A stretch of DNA of 64,000 nucleotides from Phlyctochytrium arcticum (lineage: Eukaryota > Chytridiomycota > Chytridiomycetes > Chytridiales > Chytridiaceae). Below, in pieces: positions 35,450-46,337 of the stretch; positions within the stretch are counted from its first letter, which is position 1; the number at the start of each line of letters is the position of its first letter. Below the pieces are notes generated by a model. That model was not told where the DNA came from and searched no databases. It worked only from the letters and a program-made list of their open reading frames with translations. The DNA is taken from the NCBI GenBank assembly GCA_025602905.1, contig JAHLKI010000013.1:248001-312000 (forward strand), given 5' to 3'. The translations under genes were made by a program, and so were the position numbers.

Positions 35450-36205
35450 TTGAATACGGCTCTCCCGTTCAAACATCTAGGTATAACTTCGTCATGTTTT
35501 TCGCACCGTGAAATAGCGGGAATCAAAAATACGAGACCCCCATATCTGAAAATTGGTCTCCAATCTTGAGTATATGAAGAAGTTGGTTGAAGGGGATAAA
35601 ATCGTTGCTCAGTCCCGTTCCTTGACACATTGCCTTTTTTATTGTACTTATTCCATGTACATTGCTTTCAGAGACTTGCAAGACGAATTCTACAATTTTC
35701 GGCCTTCAGACAACCCGGACGCATTGGCACTGGCGCTAGGACATAAGAATAGCACATTCTTTGAAGTTGTCTGGATATCACTTGCGCGGCGTCTCTGAGA
35801 CTATTTCTCCAAGGTGTGCCAGGCACTATCATGGAAAACCCGCCTGCAGTCATTCAAAACACTTGCTCAATGACTGGTGTTATATACTTGATAAGACGGG
35901 CACCCATTTATGAGCTGAGAAATCCGCTCGTGACTACAATGGAACGGAACTCAAAGAAAGGACATCGACGATGTCGGAAACATGCAACAAACTTAAAAAC
36001 ATTGGGCGCAGCGGGAGGCGGACGCAGTTTTCAAGCTTGCCACCAACCCCGTCAGACGGAAATACAGTGCGCATGTCTTGCTGACCCTCGTTTCAGTTGG
36101 GATGGAAACTACATTGCAAATATGCCAGTGAAAGTAGAACAAATCTCCAACTTTCGTGGCAACATCACAAGCGCAGGAAGATCACTGGGGCGAATATCCG
36201 CTCAC
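35450..36205. other. Intergenic, 3' flank of ankyrin copy 2
   Basis: From about 35930 it aligns with the 3' flank of ankyrin copy 1. Short frames such as 35553-35798 are unrecognised. Confidence 0.45.
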
Positions 36206-38871
36206 TCATCGTCGGAAGACTCGCTGTTTCAATTTTCCCGAAAGATTGGGCTGCGCAAATTGGTGCTTGTCATCAAAGTACACGAAGGCATCATCCTGGG
36301 ACAAAAATAACTCTGCATCCCGAAAGGGGACTCGCTGTAGGCTTGGGGTAACTGGGAAGATGCGTGGCAGATTGCTGTCATCTTGCATAGTGTTGCAGCC
36401 AACTCTGATGTTGTCGGTGTTGAAATCGTCAGGCGGCTCGTCAATTTCAGCATCTTCGCCGCCAACGTCGAGCCATCTAGCTCGCTTAGCATTCTCAAAC
36501 TTGTAATACAAGCAGTCTCCGCACATGGCATGTCCCTCACGATTGAAAACGAGGGTGGTGTAGTTTGCAGCGATACGCCGCGAGCCACGGCATGATGCTC
36601 CCGTTATATTACTTGATAATGGAATAAAGGTCGGGTCAGCGAACAGCACGCCTTCGTTTTGGAGCTCGCCTTCGTCAGTATCCATGGCGTCTGACTCCAA
36701 ATCCGCTTCCGATATTCCGAGATAAACGCATATAGATTCCATGGTGGTATGCTTGCCTATCGGACGACCCTTGTCGCGGCTGCTGACGTTCGCACATGTG
36801 CATTTTTCGGGATCAAGGTCATGATAAATCGCCGGAAGCAGCACGTCAGTAAAATTTTCATGTGGGTAAGGAACTCCTATCTTCCTGCAGTAGCGAAGAA
36901 GAGCATGATTGTTGGCGTCGAATGCAGGTTCCAAGAGTATAATTGGAAGCTCGGTCGCGTCGTGACCGCTAATAGTATATTGGGTTTTCCTGAGAAGTTC
37001 CAGACTGACAAAATCTTCTTCGTCAATTGCGCGCTTTACTGCGCTTCGCCAAAGTTCCTGGTTGCCAATCCGAATACTGCATTTTGGGGAAGGCCCTTTG
37101 GATTGATACAATGCCACATTTTCGGCAGGTGATGATGGAATCAACGATCGGACCACATCGTGAAGTCCTTGTTCAACAGCGATACTGAGCCAATACTTTT
37201 TCAGACCGGCACGAGGGTAAAAGACACCACTGTCAGGGTATGAGGGCCTGGTGAGCGCGTCTCGAATGATTAAAAACAAAAGGGGCTCATTGCGTTCAAG
37301 GGCTTCGGTACAGATAGTAGTACCAAAATAGGCGAGAATAGTACGGCAGCCTGGTAGTGCAGCACATGTCACCAGTTCATGTCGAAGATCCTGCTTGAGC
37401 GACGCATCCTTGTTCCCATCAGCCATCAATCTCATGGTAAGCAAGCATATGCGACGCAAGGCGGCCACTGCAGCGGTATATGTCTCCGAACCAAGACCAA
37501 TGGGGGTCACGACTGTTTCCATGGGCCGTAATCTCGAGTGGAGTATCAGATTAAAGAAAACGTCAGACAGTGCAGACACTTTCCATCTTGACGCTGGATT
37601 TTTGTATGTCGGGAGGAGAAGTTCCCGACATCTACTTGATATCCGCATCAAGGCCGGGCTGCGCGGAATGGGAAAGTCAATCTCCGTTAACAGAATAGAC
37701 CTACACTCTGGTACATGTTCGATCATATGCCACAGAAGCTTCTCCTGCTCATCCTTGACGGCACAGCGCAACGCGACAACCATGTCGTGGTGGTGATATG
37801 ACTTTTGCATGCTGAACGCGGGACGGCGGAGACATGTCTCAATCATGTTCCAAAACCCATTACGAATTGCGTCATAGACGAGCTGGTTACCCCGCCCGAG
37901 AGGGTCCATAAAGGCATCTAGGTTGTCGGCACCGCTTAACAGATTCCACAGAAATAGAAGTGAGGCTCCCCCCAAGAACAGCTGAAGAAGAACAGGTGCC
38001 TGCTTGGAATGTGGGTAGCTCCGCGTTGAATCAAAAAACCTGCAGCCTCGGTATGACCATTACTCAGAGCGTTGTTGAGAGCTTGATTGCGGTCGTCGTC
38101 AGATAAACCTCGGGTTAGAGGCATGCAAAACTCTAAAATTGGTACAGTGGACGCTCTTTTGAAAACCCCGAGGGCAGCCGCTTGTACTTGGTTTTCGTCC
38201 TTATGCCGAATTTGTTGCACAAAGTACTTCAGCAAGTCAAGGTGCCCATATGCTGCTGATAATTCAGCATCGGGTAGCAAGACTGTCAAATCTGGTGCCG
38301 ATTGTGACTTCTCCGTCAAAGCTTGGACTAACTCCAAGTTCCCGAGTTCCATTGCAATCTCCACCACCCTGCGCTGATTTACAACGCCATACTCGATAAA
38401 TGGTTCAATCAGTGGTAAGCTCCCTTTGCTTACTGCCAATCTAATCGCCAATTGCTCGGCCTTTTCATCAGAGATAAAATTCCGCTCCAACAGTATGCGG
38501 AGTATGGCAGCTTGCTCGAATCTCACGGCAGTGCTAGAATAGCACTCAGGCAAGTCCCTAGCCGAATAATAAACCGCGGCTAGCCTAGGCGAATGTTGAA
38601 GTCCGGCATCGATAATCAAAGTAACCATGTCACGCAACCCCAGTGCTATAGCGGTCCGAATGGCAGCGTCTCTCGCAGGAGACATAAACTCATCGGATTT
38701 GAAACAGCAGAAGCAAAGGTGTCTGTGCGAGAAGCGGCCTGTGTCCTTGGAGGCATGATCCCACTCTCGGCAGTCCTTCAGAAGCCGCCGAACCTTGGCA
38801 TTGTCGTTGGCCTTGACTGCTTTAATGAGGGCAATCTGTCGCCGTCGAAGTTCTAGTGGAGTCACCGGCAT
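36206..38871 (-). pseudogene. Ankyrin-like repeat gene, broken copy 2
   Basis: A near-identical duplicate of the gene at 7707-10424. The ATG at 38871 matches the start chosen for copy 1 (MPVTPLELRRRQ, VKANDNAKVRRLL). The frame is lost near 37958: copy 1 has GAAATAGAAAGTGAGGCT, while copy 2 has GAAATAGAAGTGAGGCT, a one-base deletion. The downstream frame resumes and runs to 36206. A second lesion removes roughly 40 bases near 36230, which replaces the acidic GDSSDE tail of copy 1 by a short QRVFRR ending. Substitutions between the copies are sparse, so the duplication is recent. Two truncated proteins of about 305 and 589 residues could still be made, but a pseudogene is likelier. Confidence 0.8.
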
Positions 38872-40083
38872 AGTTCTGTCCTGCGTTTCAGTTCCAGTCA
38901 GCGATCGTTTTCGAAGCCGATCCGTAAATTCGGAAATTTCAACGAGCTCTTCCGATTCTTCCCGACTTCCGATCTCTCCCGAAGAGGCAGATTTAGATGG
39001 CCAGGCGAGCACTCACCGCGTCATAGCATCTATTCCATTTTCGTCGTCTCAACGTCCCAATTTGGAGCTTCTGCCTCCAAAAAGGGAATTGCGGTCGAGT
39101 CCTTCAATTTGCGAGGTACGCGTCCCTGACGCGACCGCCGACTGCAGACATGTAGCGCATTTCGGCGGCCAGGGATATGCACATACGCTACGAAGACCTA
39201 TTCTGGGATAGTGATTTCTTTTCCTTAGAATTTTTAAATGACTGTGGGGCTGTTGGTGAATAGTTTCACCCTCTCCTCCTCGAACTTGGCACTGCGCAGT
39301 CGTGCGAAAATCATACTCCGCGTCCAGCTCCGCGTCAAGGCTCTTGACTTGGATGAAGCATTGATTATTTTACCTATGCTGGTAAATGAAAATGGTCGTG
39401 ACGTTTGATGGTTGCAGGAAATACGGACTGGTGGTCTTCCGTCTGTTAACTCCTACTTAAGGGTAGTCACCGGCTCAATTGTACAGTGTCGCACGCGCAC
39501 ACGACCTGCACACCAGCACACGACAGAAAGTTGCACAGTTTGTTCACCTCTGATCTGGCGTCGCGCAGTGGCAGCACCCTTTTTAGCCTGGAGCAAAGGG
39601 TGATTAAAAGCAGTGACCTGGCCAATATTCCCGGCGGCGAGTCTCCAGGGCCAAATCATGGATGTATGTTCCATAGTTATGTTGACTGTCTGAGACCGTG
39701 TGGAGAGGAATGGGTCTTGGTCGAAAGTACGAATGCCCCACCAAAAACCACACAGACGAGGGTAAAGCACCACATACAGAGTTCATCGACCCAGAACCCA
39801 GCAAGATCCAGATTCTGTGGATCAAACGCACAGGATTTCGTTCAATGTGCCAACTATTTTAGAAGCGCGATTCTATGGCACCTAGCAATAAGCCAGAGCA
39901 AAAAGGTGTGGGGCCAATATCGGCAGAGAAGAGGCATGGGCCAAAAGTACTCGAACGAATCATATGTGTCGAAAATCCGAATGAAGTCTCTTGCTCAAGA
40001 GTCCGACCTCATGTCGCCTTCTCGTCATTTGTCTGCGAATCACTGGAAAGAGAGGATGGCCAATTCCAACCAATTAGTCTGAC
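38872..40083. other. Intergenic with dispersed repeat segments
   Basis: Homology with copy 1 upstream sequence fades above about 39050. About 39288-39375 shares GCGCAGTCGTG and CTCTTGAC...GCATTGA with 41940-42025. 39487-39531 shares ACACGACCTGCACAC with 30354-30389. The open frame 39486-40082 is not recognisable as protein. Confidence 0.4.
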
Positions 40084-40400
40084 CCCCGCTTCACTGGCGA
40101 CCCGGATGGCGAATCAACCCAGGTAGACCCACAGGAACCAGGCTATACCTCAAGAACAACAAAGATTGGCCTGAAGAAGCTACTGCGTCAAGCAGATATC
40201 CTCGGACCCACCATTCAAGATCAGGTCCGTAGGATCACACAAATGACCTCCGAAGCTACCCGACTCGCCAACCTGTGGGCTTTGCACCCCGCCCCCCACG
40301 ACCTCCCTTTTCCAGCACTGATTCAGGGACTGTGTCGCCAGTTCTTTCAAGCGGTGCTCCGGATCAATCCTCTTACCCCGCACCTAGTCAAGGACGTTCG
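40084..40400 (+). pseudogene. Fanzor (eukaryotic TnpB-like) N-terminal fragment
   Basis: The frame reads TSRTTKIGLKKLLRQADILG, then IQDQVRRITQMTSEATRLAN and LIQGLCRQFFQAVLRINP. The pattern 'KI.l..LL.......I...V..i..i..EAt.LaNL' is that of the N-terminal helical region of the Fanzor-like proteins abundant in fungal genomes. It has no ATG, and the continuation is replaced by Copia-like sequence. It should be read together with the RuvC-III piece at 41288-41440. Confidence 0.45.
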
Positions 40401-40429
40401 CGACCCCCCAATCAATCAAGTTCGAAGCG

Positions 40430-40700
40430 GGTTGTACGCTCCGTGCTGCAACCCACTGCTCCCCTGGAACGACGGCCGATACATGTTACAGGCAATTACC
40501 ATCGCCGCCAACACAAACAGTTCCTGCAAGAGCTCATCTCCAAGAAAGAGCTGGAGATTCAGTACACACCAACCAACCAGATTTTAGCGGAACCGCTCCC
40601 ATTTCCAGCACTCAACAATATCCGGACCAGATCCAACATCATTGTTAGCCCACTAACACGGGTGGGTGTCAGAAATCTGGAGCAAGAAATATGCAGCTAA
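40430..40700 (+). mobile_element. Ty1/Copia RNase H C-terminal remnant
   Basis: HKQFLQELISKKELEIQYTP followed by TNQILAEPLPFPAL resembles the end of Copia RNase H domains (KhId.ryHfiRelv..g.i...Y.PT....AD.lTKpLp). The frame ends at 40700. No other Copia domains are next to it. Confidence 0.5.
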
Positions 40701-40904
40701 CTGCCAGAACCACGTCACAACAGATTTCCAGGCGCGCCTTGAGCAGTATTGGCACGTTCGAGTGCGGGCACTTCTTCCATGAATGAGAAAGGGCCAACGT
40801 CGCGCTCTATGCCAGCTTTTTCTTCGGGGACGGAATGCGCCTCCAAACCTCCGATCCCACCGGTCAATGTCAGAGGGAGGATGCTCTCTCTGCGAAAATG
40901 ATCT

Positions 40905-41231
40905 GCCCGAACGATCCGACAAGTACGACGAAGCGCCCGGGTTACGCAGGAAGAGATCGCTTCTCCTAAAAGGCACCACGCTACTCTTCAAGCGGATTTG
41001 GAAGCGCAGAACGATGCCCTTCGAACAAATTTAGAGGGGCTCAGGGAGGAGAATGACGGCTTGAGCAGCAAAACTCGTCGACTTCAGAAAGAGCTGAATA
41101 CAGTTAACAATAAACTGGCGAATTTGATGAAGAGGATGGGCAACTTGGGAAACACGCAACGAAGTTGCAACGAAGTTGCAACGAAGGAGTGTCAAGGTCT
41201 GCAACGGTGTACGTTTGACACACGTAAGTAA
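40905..41231 (+). other. Open frame with predicted coiled coil, probably repeat-derived
   Basis: The frame contains LQADLEAQNDALRTNLEGLR and LQKELNTVNNKLANLMKRMG, which form heptads with leucines at a/d positions. No start codon lies in the open stretch, and no family is recognised. It could be a gag-like piece. Its end (GLQRCTFDT) lies close to the Fanzor C-terminal piece and may belong to it. Confidence 0.3.
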
Positions 41232-41287
41232 TCATATCTCAATCCTTTTGAAATCAGTAGTGGTCTCATTATACCATCTTTTCTTTA

Positions 41288-41440
41288 CATTGGAACTGGG
41301 ACGTCAACGCGGCACGGAACGTCCACCTGATACTCCTGTACATGAACAGCCATCAAGGACAAATTCCCGAGGTGTTTTTAAGATCACCCACCACCCCGGA
41401 ACAACATGATGACACTGTTCATTTTACAGTAGATACATAG
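41288..41440 (+). pseudogene. Fanzor/TnpB-like RuvC-III C-terminal fragment
   Basis: A 50-residue frame begins HWNWDVNAARNVHLILLYMN and ends at TAG 41440. WNrDVNAARN is the hallmark of the third RuvC motif of TnpB/Fanzor nucleases, whose Asp is catalytic. A possible zinc-ribbon half (either GLQRCTFDT or VKVCNGVRLTH, by frame) lies 60-100 bases upstream beyond a GTAAGT donor-like site at 41224, but no AG acceptor precedes the HWNW codons. RuvC-I and RuvC-II were not found between the N-terminal piece at 40084 and here, so the element is dead. Confidence 0.6.
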
Positions 41441-42410
41441 CCCTGTTGTAAGGGACCACATCGGATCCAGGCAGTGTGTGAATATGTCGAGGAGTGAGGT
41501 TTAGCAACGTACTTAATGTTAAATCATTTTTATTTCCAGAATCTCAATGAGGTTCCAGTATTGTGTGGAAGAATCATTGCCAGATCTTAGAAGCTGTCGA
41601 GAGTATCGTTGAGAACTTTCACCGCTTTTCTGGGTTATCAAGGTTGATTATTCCACTGACGATGCGTTTTAAACCACGCGTTATCAGCCTGTACCGTACT
41701 CGACCACCCAACCTTTGTTGTAATTTATTCCGGATGATGGTTCCCGGGAACGAAACCTGACGAAACTTGTCCGGGAATAAAACCTAAATTGAACAAAGCC
41801 TTCCGTAAGTACACAAGGACATGATGCTCTCAGTAATTTATTCCGGATTCGTCTGACTTTCATCTTTACATAGACGTGATACCGTTTCTTTTGCTGTGAG
41901 GAAGTCTCCGCGCTCGATGGAAGGGAACGTCTGTAATTTGTAGGCGACTGCGCAGTCGTGTTAATGTCACACCGTGCATCAAGACTCTTGACCCGAATGA
42001 GGCATTGACGGTCATATATTTTTAACATCTATCCTGCCGATGGTCGACAGCATTGCAGAGAGAATGGAGCCCCCACCGGTCCACCTCAGGTATATTCTGT
42101 TAAGCCGTCAAGCAGCGGCCGACAACTTCATTTGCCAGAGCAGAAATTGACATCCATCGCCGTTTTCGCTACTCAGAATCGCTCGCCCCCATCAGCTTTT
42201 TACTGAGTTCACGCGCGTATACATCTTGATTTAACTGTATCAGATTCTACAAGGAAAGTCCAAACGTAAAACGACCAATGGGAAAGAGATATCGCGAATA
42301 AAAAACCTATGTATCCGTAAACTATCTATCAACATGCTGCTATATCAACGAATCACATGGAGGTCATGTAAAACCATAACCCTGTTGAACGATACGAAAC
42401 GAAAGAGACA
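41441..42410. other. Intergenic, repeat-like
   Basis: GTAATTTATTCCGGAT occurs twice (about 41727 and 41836) around GGAATAAAACCTAAATTG. 41940-42025 is a diverged copy of 39288-39375. No gene is recognised. Confidence 0.45.
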
Positions 42411-43373
42411 TCAAAAGGGCGAATCCATATGCCCTCCCCTAACCCATCCTTCCACTTCATTGCGGTGCCGCCGGGGACACGAGACAAATGCCAGCTGCTT
42501 GAGCGTAAGCGGAGTATCATCATGCTTGTTCAAGGTGCTCAGAAAGACTTTGACGTAGCGATCTATGATGCGTTGCAGGAAGGGTTCGACCTGGAACGTT
42601 TGATTGTTGAGACTCTTTTGTTCATGAGTGCGAAAGGTGATTTGAATGGTTACCTCATCAAAACGTTTGGCAACACTAGAAAATCCATCCAAATCCTAAA
42701 CAAGTGGACAAACAATTGCCCGTGTAAACAAGAATAAAACATTGTGTATGGACATGCCAATACTTACAGCCAAAAAGCGACCCCTCGCCAACCTCCCCCG
42801 AACATTAATTTCTTGCATGGTAGGCGGCACCTCTGTCCCCAATCCAAAAGCCCTCAAATGCCAATCGCGATGTTTTGACCATGCCTCTGCATTCGGCGCA
42901 CTCAAATTCGTCAACGATACCATCGTCTTCAACGAACTTTGTTGAGGTTCTGTCGTCTTTCGCGTCGAGGAGGAGGACGAAGGAGAGGATCCATCAGGTG
43001 CAGGAGTCCGTATCAACTCAATCGTAATTTCGCGATCATTACATGTCTGCGAGCCGACCAGCAGCAAGAGGTACGGTACAAGCGCATCAGTGGTGATGTA
43101 AGTCAGTTCGGTCGATAATGGCCGGTCTTTATCCGTCACAACCACTTCATCCATGAGATCGGTAGCTGCTTCCCGGAAGAATCCCATGGCGGGGAGGGAA
43201 GCGGCCGGTGAGACGGGATCGCCTTGGGTAGACATGAATGTAAGGACACCAATCGTGTTTGGATCATAGTGGATATGCTGGATGCGGGCGAATCCTTGGG
43301 ATGTGGTGATGCGAAACAGATCTGTTGTCATGTACTGCCGGTAGGGCGACTTGAGAGTAAGATGAAGTTCCAT
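42411..43373 (-). CDS. Unrecognised two-exon gene, 296 residues
   Basis: Exons 43373-42768 and 42695-42411 are joined by a 72-nt intron (GTAAGT...TTTAG), with phases matching exactly. The ATG at 43373 starts MELHLTLKSPYRQYMTTDLF. The frame is open a little further upstream without another ATG. The first part has beta-rich-looking stretches (ITTSQGFARIQHIHYDPN, TIGVLTFMSTQG), then LVPYLLLLVGSQTC, a Ser-rich linker and a charged tail. The second exon contains VEPFLQRIIDRYVKVFLSTL. No catalytic motif, signal peptide or membrane segment is evident, and I cannot place it in a family. Codon structure, clean splicing and position between ordinary genes argue that it is real. Confidence 0.6.
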
Positions 43374-44219
43374 GCCGTTTGTAGCCTGTTCGTTCACGTT
43401 ATTCGTTATTGATGAAGGCTTCTTAAATTTCCTCTGACCACCCAACCCAAAAGACCGGCACTTTGAAAGCTCACCAAATCAAAGTGGAAAAAAAGCACCC
43501 CGAGTACTAGGCGCTTCACAACAACTGGGCAGGACAAGCTAATAATTGGCGCGCGTTTCAGATTTGCCGTGAGCGTGTTTCAAAATTGCCATTACGTAAA
43601 AAGACTTCACACACGTTCAAGCACACCATCGGCACCGTCTCCATCGCCATGGACTTCTTCACTCCAAAACTATGCTCGATCCGAAAGCGATGGGTTTCGT
43701 ACCCTCCCCTCCGTGCCCTTCTCCCAACTTCATTTCATTTCCTTAGTAGTTAGCAGGATGGTCAGAATTTTCGGCAATTCGCAATACAAACCTAACTTCC
43801 TTCCATGCGAGACTGATGGGCGAGACCCCTCATTGACGCAGTCATTCAAAGCGAGGGGTTCCTTCAAAGGATTCAACGGTGGAATTCAACTATGGGTTGT
43901 TTTCGGGAGTCTTTTGCAAGATATACCGTCACATTTGTAACAAATAGGATAGAGGAAGTTTAGCATTACTTTTTGACCAGAGATTTGTCGCATAGATCTT
44001 GATATCTTGCGACCTAACACGAAATTTCAAAGGTTTGAAAAAATGTTCAGGAGATCCAAGTTGAATAGAATCAGTCTGTTGCGTTACATTAATCGAAAGG
44101 ATGTGACCAATAAATATTAATAGATTACGAAAATGATCCAAATGGCAAACGGAAAGAATGTCTACAAATGTACAAGATTGGGGTATACGCACACGAGATT
44201 AAGAGAGATTGAGGTCAAT
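43374..44219. other. Intergenic between unrecognised gene and carrier gene
   Basis: A plus-strand open frame of 123 codons at 43569-43940 has no ATG at its start and no recognised domain. Otherwise this is 3' flank of the carrier gene and 5' flank of the 42411-43373 gene. Confidence 0.4.
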
Positions 44220-45840
44220 TCACGACATCAATTTCCGAGCTTGTTCTAAACGGGAGGAAAGAGTTAGTTGCATGCGTGGCTCGTCAAACATTGATGACAC
44301 TCACCGTATACCAAAAACGTGGCTGCGTTCTGTTGTATTTGCGATGACGATGATCAGCATTCTTGATATGATACATGCTGGAAAGGAAACTTACCGCTGG
44401 GAAAGCTCTTAGCATCGTGGGACCAAAACCTCTGAAAAATCCTTTTATGCCCGCGGATGCATAAATCTCACGAGCATACGTTAAAGATGATATTCCCTTT
44501 CGGGAATCGCTTTGCATTCTACAGAACTCAAGTCAGCCAAAGATTTTAGTCCACTGTTTCGATTCAAATTTGCTTACCGAGATTTTATCACATCTTGGGG
44601 ATAACATGGCAGCCAGGCTCCTATTCCGGCAACTCCCCCCGCAATGATCAATTGGCCCATCCCAACCGGGGCACCACCATTGCTATTCTTAAAGTAGATT
44701 TTGACCGATTCGTAGGCGCCAAAATATACGGCAAACGAAGGAAATTCACGGAGGAGCGTAATGCCTATACCGCGGTAGAGTCCCGCGAGTCCCGAGGCGC
44801 GAACAGTCTTGATGCCACAATCTAGTACACCGGTATACTGGACGGTATCAAGTCAGTGGCGGGCCATGTGTTTGCATACATTCAAACTTACTGTTGGGGG
44901 AGCGCCTGCAGTGGAAAATTGGGTCTGAAGTTTGACTTTGAGTAGTTCCACTGGACAATTGACCCTATATGACGCATATGATGAGGCGAATGCCCATATA
45001 TGATTCGATGAATGTTACGCACCATGCCATAACTCCGCCAGAGAGGGATCCAGCCAACGCGTATTGCCCTAAATGCAGCAATATGAGCAGACCAATCATT
45101 GACAGTGATAGGGTACAAATCTTACCGATGGACAGCTGCTCCTTTCCTCCTCCTATCAGATGCCGAAACGTCCCGTTTGCACCAAACAAGACAGCATTGC
45201 TACTCATCCATTATTTGCTATTCCCACTTCGACATTAAAGAATCTATAACTTACCAAACTCCTACACCCATCAATGGCGACACAACTCCTTTGTACAACG
45301 CCAGTACCTGATAGAATGCGGTCAAATATCACATAGAGCTTTTAATCAATCAAAAACGGCATACCCCCTCATTCCGCACAGTTTGCTTCAAGCAATCGAG
45401 AGCATTTGCATACTGGTGTTGCGGGCCCTGAGTTTGTAGCCGCACTTTCTTTTTGGAGATAAAGAATTAGCTGGACACTGACGTCTTTTATGGGAAGCCC
45501 ACATACCAGTGTGTCAAATGGATGCCCGACGACTAAGTAAAGAAGAAAACAGGATGTCAGGGCGCATTCTGAAAATTCGGTTTGTTTATTTCGCAGGAAT
45601 TGTCCTCCTCGGCACCATCTGATGTATCATTTGCCCCCAATGTCGCAATACTACTCACCCACTTGTGCCCAACCTCCGGCCGTTCCAGCAATCAGATCTA
45701 TAGGCCAATAATCAATTCATCAGAGATCATATTATAGGTAAAATTTCCAAGTCACTAATGTTACCTTTGAGGACAGTCTGGGTCGCTTCAGGAGCAACAT
45801 CTTCCGCAGATAGTGCTTGCTTACTCGTTGATGGTGACAT
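44220..45840 (-). CDS. Mitochondrial carrier family protein (SLC25)
   Basis: An inner-membrane metabolite carrier with about ten small exons. It starts at ATG 45840 (MSPSTSKQALSAEDVAPEAT) and ends at TGA 44220 (EQARKLMS). Three repeats are visible. Repeat 1: DLIAGTAGGWAQV|VVGHPFDTL|KVRLQTQ, with the P-x-D/E-x-x-[KR] signature. Repeat 2: CPVELLKVKLQTQFSTAG, then YTGVLDCGIKTVRASGLAGL and LLREFPSFAVYFGAYE. Repeat 3: GIGAWLPCYPQDVIKSR, MQSDSRKGISSL, then GIKGFFRGFGPTMLRAFPA|NAATFLVYEQ. The fit is nearest to carnitine/acylcarnitine or YMC/ornithine-type carriers, judged from MLRAFPANAATF. The substrate is not determinable by eye. The splice around the start of repeat 1's second helix (near 45230) has two possible AG acceptors. 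Confidence 0.88.
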
Positions 45841-46337
45841 GGTTGGTGTGATTTGTGTTGTGGCAGAAAGTCCAGGCCCAAGAGTGATTCAGTTCGTCCC
45901 AGTTGTTCCCGCCCCTTGTATATGGATTTCGAACCCGCAAAAAAGTCCGACCGCAGCCAGCTTCACCCTCGTCCAAGAGCTACTGTTAATACTAGCTTGA
46001 GGACTGCCGCACTTTTGTCCTGCAATTGTTCAGACAAGAAACTATCGTGGGAAATCGCTGGAAATCGCCGAAATCGCAAGCTCCGACATTAAATTGGTGT
46101 ATCACGTGAGGGTTGTTTCAAAAGATCACCAAGATCAAAGGGAGATCAAAAGTCATCAGCAACGCGACATCATTGGTTCAATTCATGGCAGGGCCTCAGG
46201 CGTGAATAATCGGGAGGCAGAAAGTAGAAATCCCAGAGCAACCCTTGTGAAATCAGAGCAGTCTAGCGAAAATATTCAATATAAAAACAATCGTGTGGTG
46301 TATGATAATAAATGTACAAAAAGTGAAAATGAATACT
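45841..46337. other. Short intergenic region
   Basis: 5' flank of the carrier gene and 3' flank of the SHPRH-like gene. No gene seen. Confidence 0.6.
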
